Positions 27,197-36,497 of a stretch of 64,000 nt of DNA are shown here, one piece after another. The notes under the pieces were generated by a model that worked only from the letters and a program-made list of their open reading frames with translations, had not been told where the DNA came from and made no database searches. How positions within the stretch are numbered: position 1 is the first letter of the stretch; each line of letters starts with the position of its first letter. The position numbers and the translations under genes were made by a program. Source of the DNA: Chryseobacterium sp. 52 (GTDB lineage: Bacteria; Bacteroidota; Bacteroidia; Flavobacteriales; Weeksellaceae). The stretch spans positions 2,274,001 through 2,338,000 of the forward strand of contig NZ_PEEX01000001.1 in the NCBI RefSeq assembly GCF_002754245.1. Direction: 5' to 3'.

Positions 27197-29089
27197 ATGA
27201 TGAAAATTTTAATTTTAGGGGCTTTATCTACCGCCTCTATATATTTTGCACAAACTTATCCGGTTTCTGCGATTCCTGAAAACTTAAAGAAAAATGCTAA
27301 CGTTGTTATCAGAAAAGACCTGACAACCGTTCAGATTAATAAAATTGATGAAATTAAATACCAGATTAACACAGTAACCACCGTTTTAAATAAAGATGGT
27401 GATTCTAAAGCCTCAATCTATATTCCTTATCAAAAAGGAAATAATGTTTCTGATGTGAAAGTAACTGTTTATGATGAATCCGGGAAAAAAGTGAAAAGCT
27501 TTTCTAAATCCGATTTTGGAGACTTTGCAAACAACAGCCAGGGCGTATTTTATTCGGATAACAGAATTTTAGCATTGTCCTATACTTCGGCTTACTATCC
27601 GTATACCATTGATTTTTCCTACCAGATTACCAATGAAAATACCATTTTTATTCCTGATTTTGTGCCGTTCTCATCCCCGAATACATCTTTGGAAGATGCT
27701 CAGTTCAAAATAATCAATAAATCAGGGATTGATCTCAGAACCAAAACTTATCCTTCAAAATACGGTTATACCTCTGTTTCTGCGGCAGATAATGGTAATG
27801 AAAAAACCTATTCTTATAAAAATGTTCCGGCTATTGATGATGTTCTGATGCTGCCTCAGCCTGAGAAAATTTTACCCAAAGTAAGTTTTTCCCTTGCGAA
27901 ATTCAATCTGGAAGGTAAAGAGGGAACGCTGAATAACTGGACAGATTTCGGAACCTGGTATTACAACAATCTGGTAGAACCTGTTTCTGCATCTACTCCT
28001 ACGATTAAAGCTGAAGTAGCTGCTTTAAAATTGCAGGGGTCAACAGAGGAAAAGGTGAAAAAAATCTACCAGTATATGCAGGCGAAGACAAGGTATATTT
28101 TTGTAGGATTGGGAATTGGAGGCTGGCTTCCCATGCTTCCTGATGAAGTCCACAAAAAAGGATATGGTGACTGTAAAGGACTGACCAATTACATGAAAAC
28201 ACTGTTGAATGAAGCCGGAATTCCGTCTAACTACTGTGTGATCAATTCCAGTGCGTCTCAGGTTTCTTTTGATCCGGAATTTCCATCAATGGGAGGAAAT
28301 CATGCGATTCTGATGGTGCCTACTGAAAAAGGAAATATCTGGCTGGAAAATACATCCCAGCAGATTGCTTTCAATCATTTGGGGTACAGTACAACAGACA
28401 GAAATGTTCTTGCTGTGACCAAAAAAGGAATTGAGCTTATTAATACTCCAACTTATACCGCTGAACAGAATACAGAAAAGCAGATTTTAAAAATTAACCT
28501 TGCCGAAGACAATAGCATCAATGGAGAAATACAGTTTTCCTACACCGGAAGCCAGTATGACAGCAATTTGGGCTATTCCTATCTGTCTCCAAAAGAAAGA
28601 ATTGAGGCCGTGAGAAAAAGATTGGATGTTCTGAATTTTGAGAAAATTGAAATGAAAGACTTCGTGAATGATAAAGATAATGCGGTCGTGAAGTTCAATA
28701 TTGATTTTAAAGCAAGTAATTATTCTAAAAATCTGGGTGAGAGTTTGATATTCAGAGCAGTACCTGTTTTTACCAATAATTATTATAAATCAGATGAAAA
28801 CAGAGAGCTTCCATTTGAAATAGGACAGTCTTTTGAAGATGAATATGAAATTAATTTTGTAATTCCTAAAAACTATAAAATTGATGAAATTCCACATAAT
28901 GTAACCGTCAATTCTGAATTTGGAACCTATAAACTGAATCTTGTGAAGAACGGAGAGTCCCTAAAAATAACCCGTTACATTAAAATAAACAAAGGAATAT
29001 TTCCTAAAGAAAAATACAACGACTATGTCGGTTTCCGGAAAAAAACATTAAACGGAGATAATTCTAAAATCTTATTGACTAAAATTTAA
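27197..29089 (+). CDS. DUF3857/transglutaminase-like secreted protein A2
   Basis: Twin of 23337-25235: 630 residues, aligning without gaps for the first 370, including an almost identical signal region (STASIYFAQTYPVSAIPENL). Active-site Cys326 (GYGDCKGLTNYM) and His369 (GGNHAILM) are kept at the same numbers, and WLENT is again found at the third position. The likeness of the first 90 bases at DNA level, falling off further on, shows a tandem duplication of the A-B pair followed by divergence or local conversion. Function is unknown. Confidence 0.85.
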   Translation: MMKILILGALSTASIYFAQTYPVSAIPENLKKNANVVIRKDLTTVQINKIDEIKYQINTVTTVLNKDGDSKASIYIPYQKGNNVSDVKVTVYDESGKKVKSFSKSDFGDFANNSQGVFYSDNRILALSYTSAYYPYTIDFSYQITNENTIFIPDFVPFSSPNTSLEDAQFKIINKSGIDLRTKTYPSKYGYTSVSAADNGNEKTYSYKNVPAIDDVLMLPQPEKILPKVSFSLAKFNLEGKEGTLNNWTDFGTWYYNNLVEPVSASTPTIKAEVAALKLQGSTEEKVKKIYQYMQAKTRYIFVGLGIGGWLPMLPDEVHKKGYGDCKGLTNYMKTLLNEAGIPSNYCVINSSASQVSFDPEFPSMGGNHAILMVPTEKGNIWLENTSQQIAFNHLGYSTTDRNVLAVTKKGIELINTPTYTAEQNTEKQILKINLAEDNSINGEIQFSYTGSQYDSNLGYSYLSPKERIEAVRKRLDVLNFEKIEMKDFVNDKDNAVVKFNIDFKASNYSKNLGESLIFRAVPVFTNNYYKSDENRELPFEIGQSFEDEYEINFVIPKNYKIDEIPHNVTVNSEFGTYKLNLVKNGESLKITRYIKINKGIFPKEKYNDYVGFRKKTLNGDNSKILLTKI

Positions 29090-29097
29090 ACATAATC

Positions 29098-31035
29098 ATG
29101 AAGAAAATATTTTTGACGGTCCTGTGTTCAGGTGGTTTGATCTTTATAAACGGTCAGAAACATGAATTTCTGGATCCCCCAAAATTTGACAATGCAGATC
29201 TGTCCAAAACAAAATCACTGCTGGATGAAAATGCACCTGCAGAAATTTTATATAAATCCGTCCATTTTGGGATTGATACTTCTAATGGAGATCTTCGGAA
29301 GAAAGTTTTTTACAGAGTAAAAATCTACGATAAAGATAAAGCGGAAGACTGGTTGAATCTTGAAATTCCGTTATATAAAAATTCAAGTGGTGATCAGGAG
29401 ACTTTAAATAAAATAAAAGCTTTTGTATATAATCTGGAAAATGGAGAAGCAACAACGACAAAAGTAGATAAGAGTTCGAAATATAAAAGCAAAGAAAGCA
29501 AGTATACAACCATAACCAAATTTGCTTTTCCTAATGTGAAAAATGGCTCTGTTATAGAATATCAGTATGAGGTGGTGTCTCCTTTTTTATATTCTGTGCC
29601 GCAAATCGTGATTGAGTCTGACGCGCCTTCGCTGTATACAGAATACATTCTGGACTGTCCCACCTATATCGCTTACAATGTAAACTATACAGGTTCGTTA
29701 AACCCGAAATATCGAATGATAGAGGAAAAAACAATGTATGGAATGCCGTTTAAAACCTATAGATTCGGATATGAAAATCTAAAAGGTTTCAAAACTGAAA
29801 AATTTGTAAAAAATGACAGAAATTACCGTACAAAAATAAGTGCAGAGCTTCATTCTACCAATTTTGGACAGCTTAAAATGCACTCTTCTTCCTGGGAGGA
29901 AATCAAAGAAAAGTTATATAAAGATGAAGATTTCGGCATAGAACTTAAAAAAACAAAACTGGCTAAAGAGAACATGCCGGCAGCGGTTTCAGGGTTGAAA
30001 TCAGATGCTGAAAAAGCGGATGCTATTTTTAATTATGTGAAAAATACATTTACCTGGAATACAGACAGAGGAATTTATACAGAAGACGGGATAAAAAAAC
30101 TGATAGAAACCAAAACAGGTAATGCGGCTGAAATCAATCTTTTCCTTGTCATGATGCTTAGAGAAGCCGGTTTGAAAGCAGATCCGCTTGTTATTTCTAC
30201 AGTAGATCATGGTTTGATTAATCTGGTTTCCCCTAGTATCGTGAGTACAAACTTTGTCATCGCTGCTGTTAAAATAAAAGATGGATTTAATCTGTATGAT
30301 GCAACCTCAAAACAGTCGTCAATGAATAATCTTCCCCCAAGAGACTGGAATCAGTATGGCGTTCTGATAGCGAAAGAGAAATCAACATTGATTCAGATGG
30401 GAAATACAACAACCAGCTTTAATTATCTTACTACGGAAGCGAAAATTAACGAAGATGGCAGTATTTCCGGAACCTATTCTGATAAAGACACCGGTTCATA
30501 TGCAATGTCTGCCAAAGAAAGTTATGATGAAAATGCGGAGAAATATAAGAAACAGTATAAAGAGAACTTCTCAATAGATTTTACAGGAATTGATTCCAAA
30601 ATTTTGGAAAACGGAGATTTTGAAAGTACCATGAAATTCTCTTCAGACAATCTGATCGATAAAGTGGGAAAAAAAATGATCATCAATCCAATGCTTTTCT
30701 TGAGCAGAAATTCCAATGAATTTGATCAGACTGAGGAACGTAAATACTCAATTGATTTCATTTCTTCCTTTACAAAAATGAAAAAAGTCATTTTGGAAAT
30801 ACCGGAAGGATATGTAATTGAAACAATGCCTAAAAGCAAAAAAATCGTTACGGAAGATAAGGAAATTGAATACAGCTACATTGCCGAACAGAAAGGGAAT
30901 AAGCTGGAAGTTATCTCAACCATGAAAATTGTCAGCCCGGATTATCCCAAAGAATATTATCCTGCATTCAGGCAGATTTGGGGAACCGCTTCTAAAAGTG
31001 AAAACCAGGTCATAAGCCTGATCAAAAAATCATAA
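29098..31035 (+). CDS. DUF3857/transglutaminase-like secreted protein B2, catalytic residues lost
   Basis: Paralogue of B1, 645 residues, signal peptide about 1-19. KTGNAAEINLFLVMML has Ala343 at the Cys position and STNFVIAAV has Asn at the His position, while NLYDATS keeps the Asp. The shared loss in B1 and B2 means it predates the duplication and is kept by selection. It starts eight bases after A2 and closes the cluster; a terminator follows at 31083-31108. Confidence 0.83.
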   Translation: MKKIFLTVLCSGGLIFINGQKHEFLDPPKFDNADLSKTKSLLDENAPAEILYKSVHFGIDTSNGDLRKKVFYRVKIYDKDKAEDWLNLEIPLYKNSSGDQETLNKIKAFVYNLENGEATTTKVDKSSKYKSKESKYTTITKFAFPNVKNGSVIEYQYEVVSPFLYSVPQIVIESDAPSLYTEYILDCPTYIAYNVNYTGSLNPKYRMIEEKTMYGMPFKTYRFGYENLKGFKTEKFVKNDRNYRTKISAELHSTNFGQLKMHSSSWEEIKEKLYKDEDFGIELKKTKLAKENMPAAVSGLKSDAEKADAIFNYVKNTFTWNTDRGIYTEDGIKKLIETKTGNAAEINLFLVMMLREAGLKADPLVISTVDHGLINLVSPSIVSTNFVIAAVKIKDGFNLYDATSKQSSMNNLPPRDWNQYGVLIAKEKSTLIQMGNTTTSFNYLTTEAKINEDGSISGTYSDKDTGSYAMSAKESYDENAEKYKKQYKENFSIDFTGIDSKILENGDFESTMKFSSDNLIDKVGKKMIINPMLFLSRNSNEFDQTEERKYSIDFISSFTKMKKVILEIPEGYVIETMPKSKKIVTEDKEIEYSYIAEQKGNKLEVISTMKIVSPDYPKEYYPAFRQIWGTASKSENQVISLIKKS

Positions 31036-31082
31036 AGAAGGATTTCCTCCGGATTTTAGATTAAATAAAAAATAATTTGCAG

Positions 31083-31108
31083 AACCATTCATTTTTTGAA
31101 TGGTTTTT
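31083..31108 (+). terminator. Terminator of the DUF3857 cluster
   Basis: AACCATTC (31083-31090) and GAATGGTT (31098-31105) followed by T. Confidence 0.75.
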
Positions 31109-31132
31109 GCATTAACACTAAAAAATGAAATT

Positions 31133-31960
31133 ATGAAAAATACGATTGCCGTTCTGGCAGTTTCCTCTTTCCTTGCTTTTTCAGCATGTAAGAAAAAGGA
31201 AAATAACAATATATCTTCTGACAAATCTGAAATACAACAGTCTGAGAAATTTGTGGTAGATTCTGTGAAAGTGAGTGATTCTTCAAAAATAGCAGACTCG
31301 TTAACCGTAGGTTTTACTTCAAAACTGCTTGTGTTTCCAACCCTGAAAGACCAGAAACTGCTGGACAGTATATATTTTCTTAATCAGGGCATAAAGGACT
31401 TCTCTAAAAAAGGATTGGAGGCCTATCTGGACAATGAAAAAAATGCTTATTTCAAATCCATAAAGAATGACAGTAAAGATTGGATTTCAGATATTTCCTA
31501 TGCACAGAACTGGTATACAAGCTCTCATATGAATCTGATCTCTAATGATAATGATTATATGCATATCGAGTATGTAGGCAGTTCATATGAAGGAGGTGCC
31601 CATGATAATTACGGATTTTCAGAACGGGTTTTTGACCTTAAAAACAAGGAGAAAATGGAACTTAAAAATATTACTTCTATGCCGAAAGCCAAGCTTGAAG
31701 CTCTATTAATGAAGAATATAAATAAAGTTAATAGTGGGACAACAGATAGTGAAGGTGACGTTAAAAACTCAGAAATGTTGCTGGTAGAAGTTATTCCGGC
31801 TACCAATAATTTTTATTTTGATCAGAAAAATCTTTATTTCCACTACAGTCCATACGAGATTGCTGCTTTTGCTGCCGGAGATATCGTTATTCCTGTTTCA
31901 TGGGACGAATTAAAAGGAACCCTGAATACAGAATTTAAAGAAAGAATGAAAATAAAGTAA
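31133..31960 (+). CDS. RsiV/DUF3298-like lipoprotein
   Basis: Lipoprotein of 275 residues: signal MKNTIAVLAVSSFLAF with lipobox AFSAC. The C-terminal third (FYFDQKNLYFHYSPYEIAAFAAGDIVIPVSW) is characteristic of the DUF3298 domain found in RsiV and relatives, preceded by a DUF4163-like part (YVGSSYEGGAHDNYGFSER). The start at 31133 is chosen over 31100 because the signal peptide begins there and 31100 lies in the terminator. RsiV of Bacillus binds lysozyme, but in Bacteroidota such lipoproteins have no known ligand. No sigma factor is next to it, so a regulatory role is doubtful. Confidence 0.85.
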   Translation: MKNTIAVLAVSSFLAFSACKKKENNNISSDKSEIQQSEKFVVDSVKVSDSSKIADSLTVGFTSKLLVFPTLKDQKLLDSIYFLNQGIKDFSKKGLEAYLDNEKNAYFKSIKNDSKDWISDISYAQNWYTSSHMNLISNDNDYMHIEYVGSSYEGGAHDNYGFSERVFDLKNKEKMELKNITSMPKAKLEALLMKNINKVNSGTTDSEGDVKNSEMLLVEVIPATNNFYFDQKNLYFHYSPYEIAAFAAGDIVIPVSWDELKGTLNTEFKERMKIK

Positions 31961-31963
31961 ATT

Positions 31964-31990
31964 AATGCTTCCGGATCAGGAAGCATTTTC
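31964..31990 (+). terminator. Terminator of the RsiV-like gene
   Basis: AATGCTTCC and GGAAGCATT (31964-31987) followed by T; the next promoter element follows at once. Confidence 0.82.
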
Positions 31991-31998
31991 TATTTTTG
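31991..31998 (+). promoter_or_regulatory. Promoter -7 element of the lipid kinase gene
   Basis: TATTTTTG only five bases ahead of the ATG at 32004; the transcript should be leaderless or nearly so. Confidence 0.6.
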
Positions 31999-32003
31999 CG
32001 GTA

Positions 32004-32855
32004 ATGGAAAAAGCAGCTTTTATCATTAATCCCTTTTCGGCCAAAAAAAATTATCAGCCGTTTCTTGATGAACTCAAAAAAAAGGTTGATAACCCTCTAT
32101 ATTATATCTCTGAATCTATTCCGGGGACAGATGATTTTATTAAGGCCAATTTTGATAACGTAGATATTTTCGTAGCCATCGGAGGAGACGGAACTATTTC
32201 TACTGTGGCCAAAAGTCTTATTAATACAGACAAGATTCTGGCGATATTTCCGGCAGGATCAGGAAACGGCTTTTCCAATGAAACTAAATTTAATAAAAAT
32301 CTGGACGAACTTTTAGAGAAAATTAAAGCCAGAGCGTTCAGGAAGATTGATACCTTTACTGTTAATGACAGACTGTCAATCAACGTTTCAGGTACCGGGT
32401 TTGATGGAAAAGTGGTGAAGGAATTTGAAAAAACAACCCGCGGATTCAAAAATTACATCAAAGTTTCACTGAAAACATTCTTTAACTATAAACCCATTAA
32501 GGTTCAGTTTTTGGATGAAGCTTATCGGCAGTACAACGGAAGATATCTTATGCTGAATATAGCCAACACGCGCCAGTTTGGAAATAACGCTTATATCGCT
32601 CCCAATGCCAGTAAAAGTGACGGTTTGGTAGATATGGTTCTGGTGAAGAAGTTTCCGCTGACCTATTCGGCTCTGTTTGCTTTCAGAATGTTTACCAAAA
32701 GACTGAAGGATGATGAATATGTCACTTATCTTCCCGTTTCCGAAATTTCATTTAAAGTAACGACCAAAAACTGGCATCTCGATGGTGAATTTAATAAAAT
32801 AGAATCACCGGTTCATGTGAAAGTTTTACCAGCCAGTCTGAATATTTTAGTGTAA
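32004..32855 (+). CDS. Diacylglycerol/lipid kinase family protein
   Basis: Protein of 283 residues with the DAGK catalytic fold: FIINPFSAKK at the start, VAIGGDGTISTVAK (GGDGT at 60-64) for nucleotide binding, and FPAGSGNGFSNE (85-91 region). The C-terminal sandwich domain ends with WHLDGEF, usual for the YegS/BmrU group. It phosphorylates a lipid at the membrane face, exact substrate unknown. Start chosen at 32004 because the earlier ATG at 31965 lies before the promoter. Confidence 0.92.
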   Translation: MEKAAFIINPFSAKKNYQPFLDELKKKVDNPLYYISESIPGTDDFIKANFDNVDIFVAIGGDGTISTVAKSLINTDKILAIFPAGSGNGFSNETKFNKNLDELLEKIKARAFRKIDTFTVNDRLSINVSGTGFDGKVVKEFEKTTRGFKNYIKVSLKTFFNYKPIKVQFLDEAYRQYNGRYLMLNIANTRQFGNNAYIAPNASKSDGLVDMVLVKKFPLTYSALFAFRMFTKRLKDDEYVTYLPVSEISFKVTTKNWHLDGEFNKIESPVHVKVLPASLNILV

Positions 32856-33004
32856 AGTTCAGTGTTCTAAACTTAATACTTACATCAGGATTTTTTTCGC
32901 TTTTATTCTTGTTGTACTTTTTTATTTTAAAAACATAAAAGATTGAAAAATTGATGGATTATGTTTCCCAAAGTTAAAATAGACAAAACTTCAAACCTCC
33001 GATA

Positions 33005-34285
33005 TTAGACCTCCAGCTTCTTTTCGATCTCGGCCGGATGATCCAGACAATATTGTAATTGCTCTTTATCCAGCTGCTTTTCCCAATTTGCGACCACTAT
33101 AGTTGCTACAGAATTTCCAATAACGTTTGTCAAAGCCCTGCATTCGCTCATAAATTTGTCGATTCCCAGAATTAAAGTCATTCCGGCAATGGGGATCTCC
33201 GGAACAACAGCCAGCGTTGCCGCTAATGTCACAAATCCGGCTCCGGTAACACCAGCTGCACCTTTTGAGCTTAGCATGGCCACTAAGAGCAACATCAGCT
33301 GCTTATCCAGCGGAAGGTCAATATTCAGAGCCTGAGCTATAAATAAAGAAGCCAGAGTCATATAAATATTCGTTCCATCCAGATTAAAAGAATATCCGGT
33401 GGGAACTACCAGTCCTACAATTGCTCTCGAGCAGCCTGCTTTTTCCAGTTTTTCCATAATTCCCGGAAGCGCAGATTCTGAAGAGCTTGTTCCTAAAACC
33501 AGCAGAAGTTCCTCTTTAAGGTAAAACATCAGCTTGAAAATATTAAATCCGTTATACCAGGCTACTGCTCCTAAAACCACCACCACAAAAAGGATAGATG
33601 TGATATAGAATGTTCCTACTAAAAATATCAGATTCAGTACAGAATGAAGACCATATTTTCCAATGGTAAATGCCATGGCGCCAAAAGCCCCGATTGGTGC
33701 CAGCTTCATCAGCATATGAACAATTTTGAAAACAGGTGTAGAAAGATCCTGAAGGAAATCAGTTACTTTCTGACTTTTTTCTTTGGTTAAAACCAGAGCA
33801 ATACCCATTAAAATGGCTACAAGAAGTACCTGAAGTATATTTTCACCCACCAGCGGACTGAAAAGAGTTTCAGGAATAATATTCATGATAAAACCGGTCA
33901 GGGTAGTATCATGGGCCTTTTGCTGGTATTGCGAAACATCTCCGGATAAAGTTGTTGGGTCAATATTTAAGCCATGTCCCGGCTGTAAAATATTCCCTAC
34001 AATCAGACCGATGATCAAAGCTAATGTGGAAAATGTAAAGAAATAAATCATTGCCTTTACAGCGATACGCCCTACTTTTTTGAGGTCGGTCATATGAGCA
34101 ATCCCTAATGTCAGGGTAATGAAAATTACAGGAGCAATGATCATTTTTACCAGTTTGATGAATCCATCACCCAAAGGTTTCATTTTTTCACCCAGTTCAG
34201 GATAAAACCTTCCCAAAAGGATACCGGCTGTTATAGCAATAATGACCTGGAAATAAAGCTGATGATAAATTGGTTTCGCTTTCAA
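33005..34285 (-). CDS. dctA: C4-dicarboxylate/cation symporter, DAACS family
   Basis: Inner-membrane transporter of 426 residues with about eight helices plus two hairpins. Seen: [17 protein letters not shown], the Ser-rich hairpin [33 protein letters not shown], and [19 protein letters not shown]. The sequence is closest to the DctA type (succinate, fumarate, malate) rather than glutamate carriers, by overall pattern. No two-component regulator is adjacent. The 149 bases after it to the lipid kinase gene hold nothing recognisable. Confidence 0.9.
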   Translation of the reverse strand: MKAKPIYHQLYFQVIIAITAGILLGRFYPELGEKMKPLGDGFIKLVKMIIAPVIFITLTLGIAHMTDLKKVGRIAVKAMIYFFTFSTLALIIGLIVGNILQPGHGLNIDPTTLSGDVSQYQQKAHDTTLTGFIMNIIPETLFSPLVGENILQVLLVAILMGIALVLTKEKSQKVTDFLQDLSTPVFKIVHMLMKLAPIGAFGAMAFTIGKYGLHSVLNLIFLVGTFYITSILFVVVVLGAVAWYNGFNIFKLMFYLKEELLLVLGTSSSESALPGIMEKLEKAGCSRAIVGLVVPTGYSFNLDGTNIYMTLASLFIAQALNIDLPLDKQLMLLLVAMLSSKGAAGVTGAGFVTLAATLAVVPEIPIAGMTLILGIDKFMSECRALTNVIGNSVATIVVANWEKQLDKEQLQYCLDHPAEIEKKLEV

Positions 34286-34464
34286 AGGATTATTTTTTAG
34301 ATTTTGAACGCGGAAAAATAAGAATTTTTACCTTAAAATATGACAAAAGTCAGTGAAAATAATCTGGATGTGGGTTTTGCGGCAGGGTAGATGCGCAAGA
34401 AGAAAGGGAAGTGTTTGAAATTCTGAAGAATAATTAAGACTCAATTGTAGTAATTGTTAAAATA

Positions 34465-34514
34465 ATGCTTCGGCTCCGCTCAGCATGACAGCAGATTGAA
34501 TGGAGCCGAAGCAT
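34465..34514. repeat. Palindromic dispersed intergenic repeat
   Basis: Perfect 13-bp arms ATGCTTCGGCTCC and GGAGCCGAAGCAT around a loop with GCTCAGCATGACA. A second, longer member is at 52731-52809. It lies 20 bases past the ggt stop and may serve as its terminator. Confidence 0.8.
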
Positions 34515-34534
34515 CTATAGTCTTTATAACACAA

Positions 34535-36223
34535 TTATTCTACGGAAACGGAATCATCACCACGGCCGTCTGCCACCGCATGAATATTTCCATTATCGTC
34601 CATCAGGATTAATTCTGTTTTGCCGATATATTTTATCTTTTCAATTGTGTAGTTTTTGCTTTTAAGCGCTGTGATCGTACTTTCCGGGAAGTTATTCTCT
34701 ACCGTAATTTTTTCAGGAAGCCACTGATGGTGAAACTTCGGTGAATTAACGGAGATATTGGCATTCAGTTTAAAATCAACAACATTCACAATAGACTGAT
34801 ATACTGAAGTTGGAATTGTGGTTCCGCCCGGAGTTCCAACAACCATATAAGGTTTCCCGTTTTTAAGCAGGATCGTAGGCGTCATGGAAGAAAGCATTCT
34901 CTTGTTGGGTTGTATAGAATTGGCCTCACCGCCTACCGCTCCAAACATATTGGGAACTCCCGGCTTTATAGAGAAATCATCCATTTCATTATTTAAAAAG
35001 AATCCGGCTCCTGAAACAACAACTTTACTTCCGTAATATCCATTTAGGGTAGTGGTCACAGAAGCTGTATTTCCTTCTTTATCTATGACGGAGATATGGG
35101 TAGTCTGTGTAGATTCCTGGGGCTGGCTGATAATTTTTCCAACTTCAGAACTTGGGGTAGCTTTGTTGAAACTGAAGCTTTTCCATCTGTTTTTTAAATA
35201 AGCATCAGAAGTCAGATAAGTTGTTTTATCCTCAATAAAATCAGGGTCGCCCATATATTCTGCCCTGTCGGCAAAAGCTCTTCTTTCAGCCTCCGTCATA
35301 ATCTGTACAGCCTCCGTAGAGTTCTGCTGATATTTTTCCAGGTTTTCGTAGCTGGCCATGGTCAGCATCTGGGCGAGCAGTACACCACCACTGGATGGAA
35401 GGGGCATGGTAACAACACGGTTTCCTTTATAGTCAAACTCTAATGGCTTTCTTTCAGCTGTCTTATAGTTTTTCAGGTCTTCCAATGTGATGATTCCGTT
35501 GCCTTTTTTCATTTCAGAGACCATAAGAGAAGCTGTTTTTCCCTCATAGAAACCTTTTTCGCCTTGTTTCTGAATTAATTTCAAGGTTTCAGCAAGCTCT
35601 TTCTGTACTAAAATATCACCGGCTTTCCAGGGAGTATTCTTTACAAAGGGGATAGAAGATGTATTATGTTGAAGAAATTTTTCTTTATGTGTATTCAGCA
35701 TATCGGCCTCCATTTCTGTGATAGCAAATCCTTTTTCTGCAAGATCAATGGCTGGCTGGATGATTTTGTCCATCGGCAGCTTACAGTATTTTAAAGTGGC
35801 AAAAAAGCCGGAAATACTTCCCGGTATACCTACAGCCAGTCTTCCGTACTGGGAAAGATTGGTGTTTGCTTTTCCGTTTTTGTCAACGTACATATCCCTA
35901 GATGCTTTTTTCGGGGCTGTTTCTCTATAATCCAGTGTGAATTTTTCACCATTATTTTTAACACCCACTAAAAAACCGCCACCACCAATATTTCCGGCCT
36001 GAGGATATACCACGGCAAGTGCATACTGTGTTGCCACAATAGCATCGTAGGCATTTCCACCCATTTTCATGACTTGTGTGCCTGCTTCGCTGGCGAGAGG
36101 ATGTGCAGAAACCACTACGCCTTTATTTTTTACTTTTACTTCTTTGATAATATTGAAACCTGTAAACTGAGCCCAGTATACATTGCCTGCTAACAGTACT
36201 GCCGCAATAAAAAACTTCTTCAT
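34535..36223 (-). CDS. ggt: Gamma-glutamyltransferase
   Basis: Exported proenzyme of 562 residues (signal peptide 1-18). Family motifs: AIVATQYALAVVYPQAGNIGGGGF, ASRDMYVD, and the autocleavage site TQTTHISVIDKEG, where Thr374 is the nucleophile that becomes the N-terminus of the small subunit. SSMTPTILLKNGKP and GTPGGTTIPTSV hold the gamma-glutamyl group. It degrades glutathione and gamma-glutamyl peptides in the periplasm. A promoter is seen at 36240-36247. Confidence 0.96.
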   Translation of the reverse strand: MKKFFIAAVLLAGNVYWAQFTGFNIIKEVKVKNKGVVVSAHPLASEAGTQVMKMGGNAYDAIVATQYALAVVYPQAGNIGGGGFLVGVKNNGEKFTLDYRETAPKKASRDMYVDKNGKANTNLSQYGRLAVGIPGSISGFFATLKYCKLPMDKIIQPAIDLAEKGFAITEMEADMLNTHKEKFLQHNTSSIPFVKNTPWKAGDILVQKELAETLKLIQKQGEKGFYEGKTASLMVSEMKKGNGIITLEDLKNYKTAERKPLEFDYKGNRVVTMPLPSSGGVLLAQMLTMASYENLEKYQQNSTEAVQIMTEAERRAFADRAEYMGDPDFIEDKTTYLTSDAYLKNRWKSFSFNKATPSSEVGKIISQPQESTQTTHISVIDKEGNTASVTTTLNGYYGSKVVVSGAGFFLNNEMDDFSIKPGVPNMFGAVGGEANSIQPNKRMLSSMTPTILLKNGKPYMVVGTPGGTTIPTSVYQSIVNVVDFKLNANISVNSPKFHHQWLPEKITVENNFPESTITALKSKNYTIEKIKYIGKTELILMDDNGNIHAVADGRGDDSVSVE

Positions 36224-36239
36224 AAGATTTTGTTTAAAA

Positions 36240-36247
36240 CAAAAATA
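36240..36247 (-). promoter_or_regulatory. ggt promoter -7 element
   Basis: Minus-strand TATTTTTG, 16 bases before the ggt ATG. Confidence 0.6.
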
Positions 36248-36464
36248 GATAATTTTTTAATGTAAACCGTTGCAGATTAAACAAGTGGAATATTCATGTC
36301 TGGCTGTATTAATAAAGAAATAGAATAGAAGATCAGGTATTATTGATGAGTTGCTATGAAATGATGGGTAAAATTGATTTTTTATAAATGCTAATTGTTT
36401 TATGGCTGAATGAAGGAGTTGTTTTTTAACCACACCTTTTTTATTATGATAAGCATGATTTTTT

Positions 36465-36472
36465 TACTTTTG
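36465..36472 (+). promoter_or_regulatory. tdh promoter -7 element
   Basis: TACTTTTG, 25 bases before the ATG at 36498. Confidence 0.6.
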
Positions 36473-36497
36473 TACAACTCTAAAAAAATATTTAAAA

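Noticed and set aside
32102..32449. Antisense open frame of 115 codons inside the lipid kinase gene
   Set aside because: It mirrors a conserved gene on the other strand, with low-complexity Ser/Leu content; a shadow frame. The same applies to the antisense frames in ubiE, trpG and the CLC gene.
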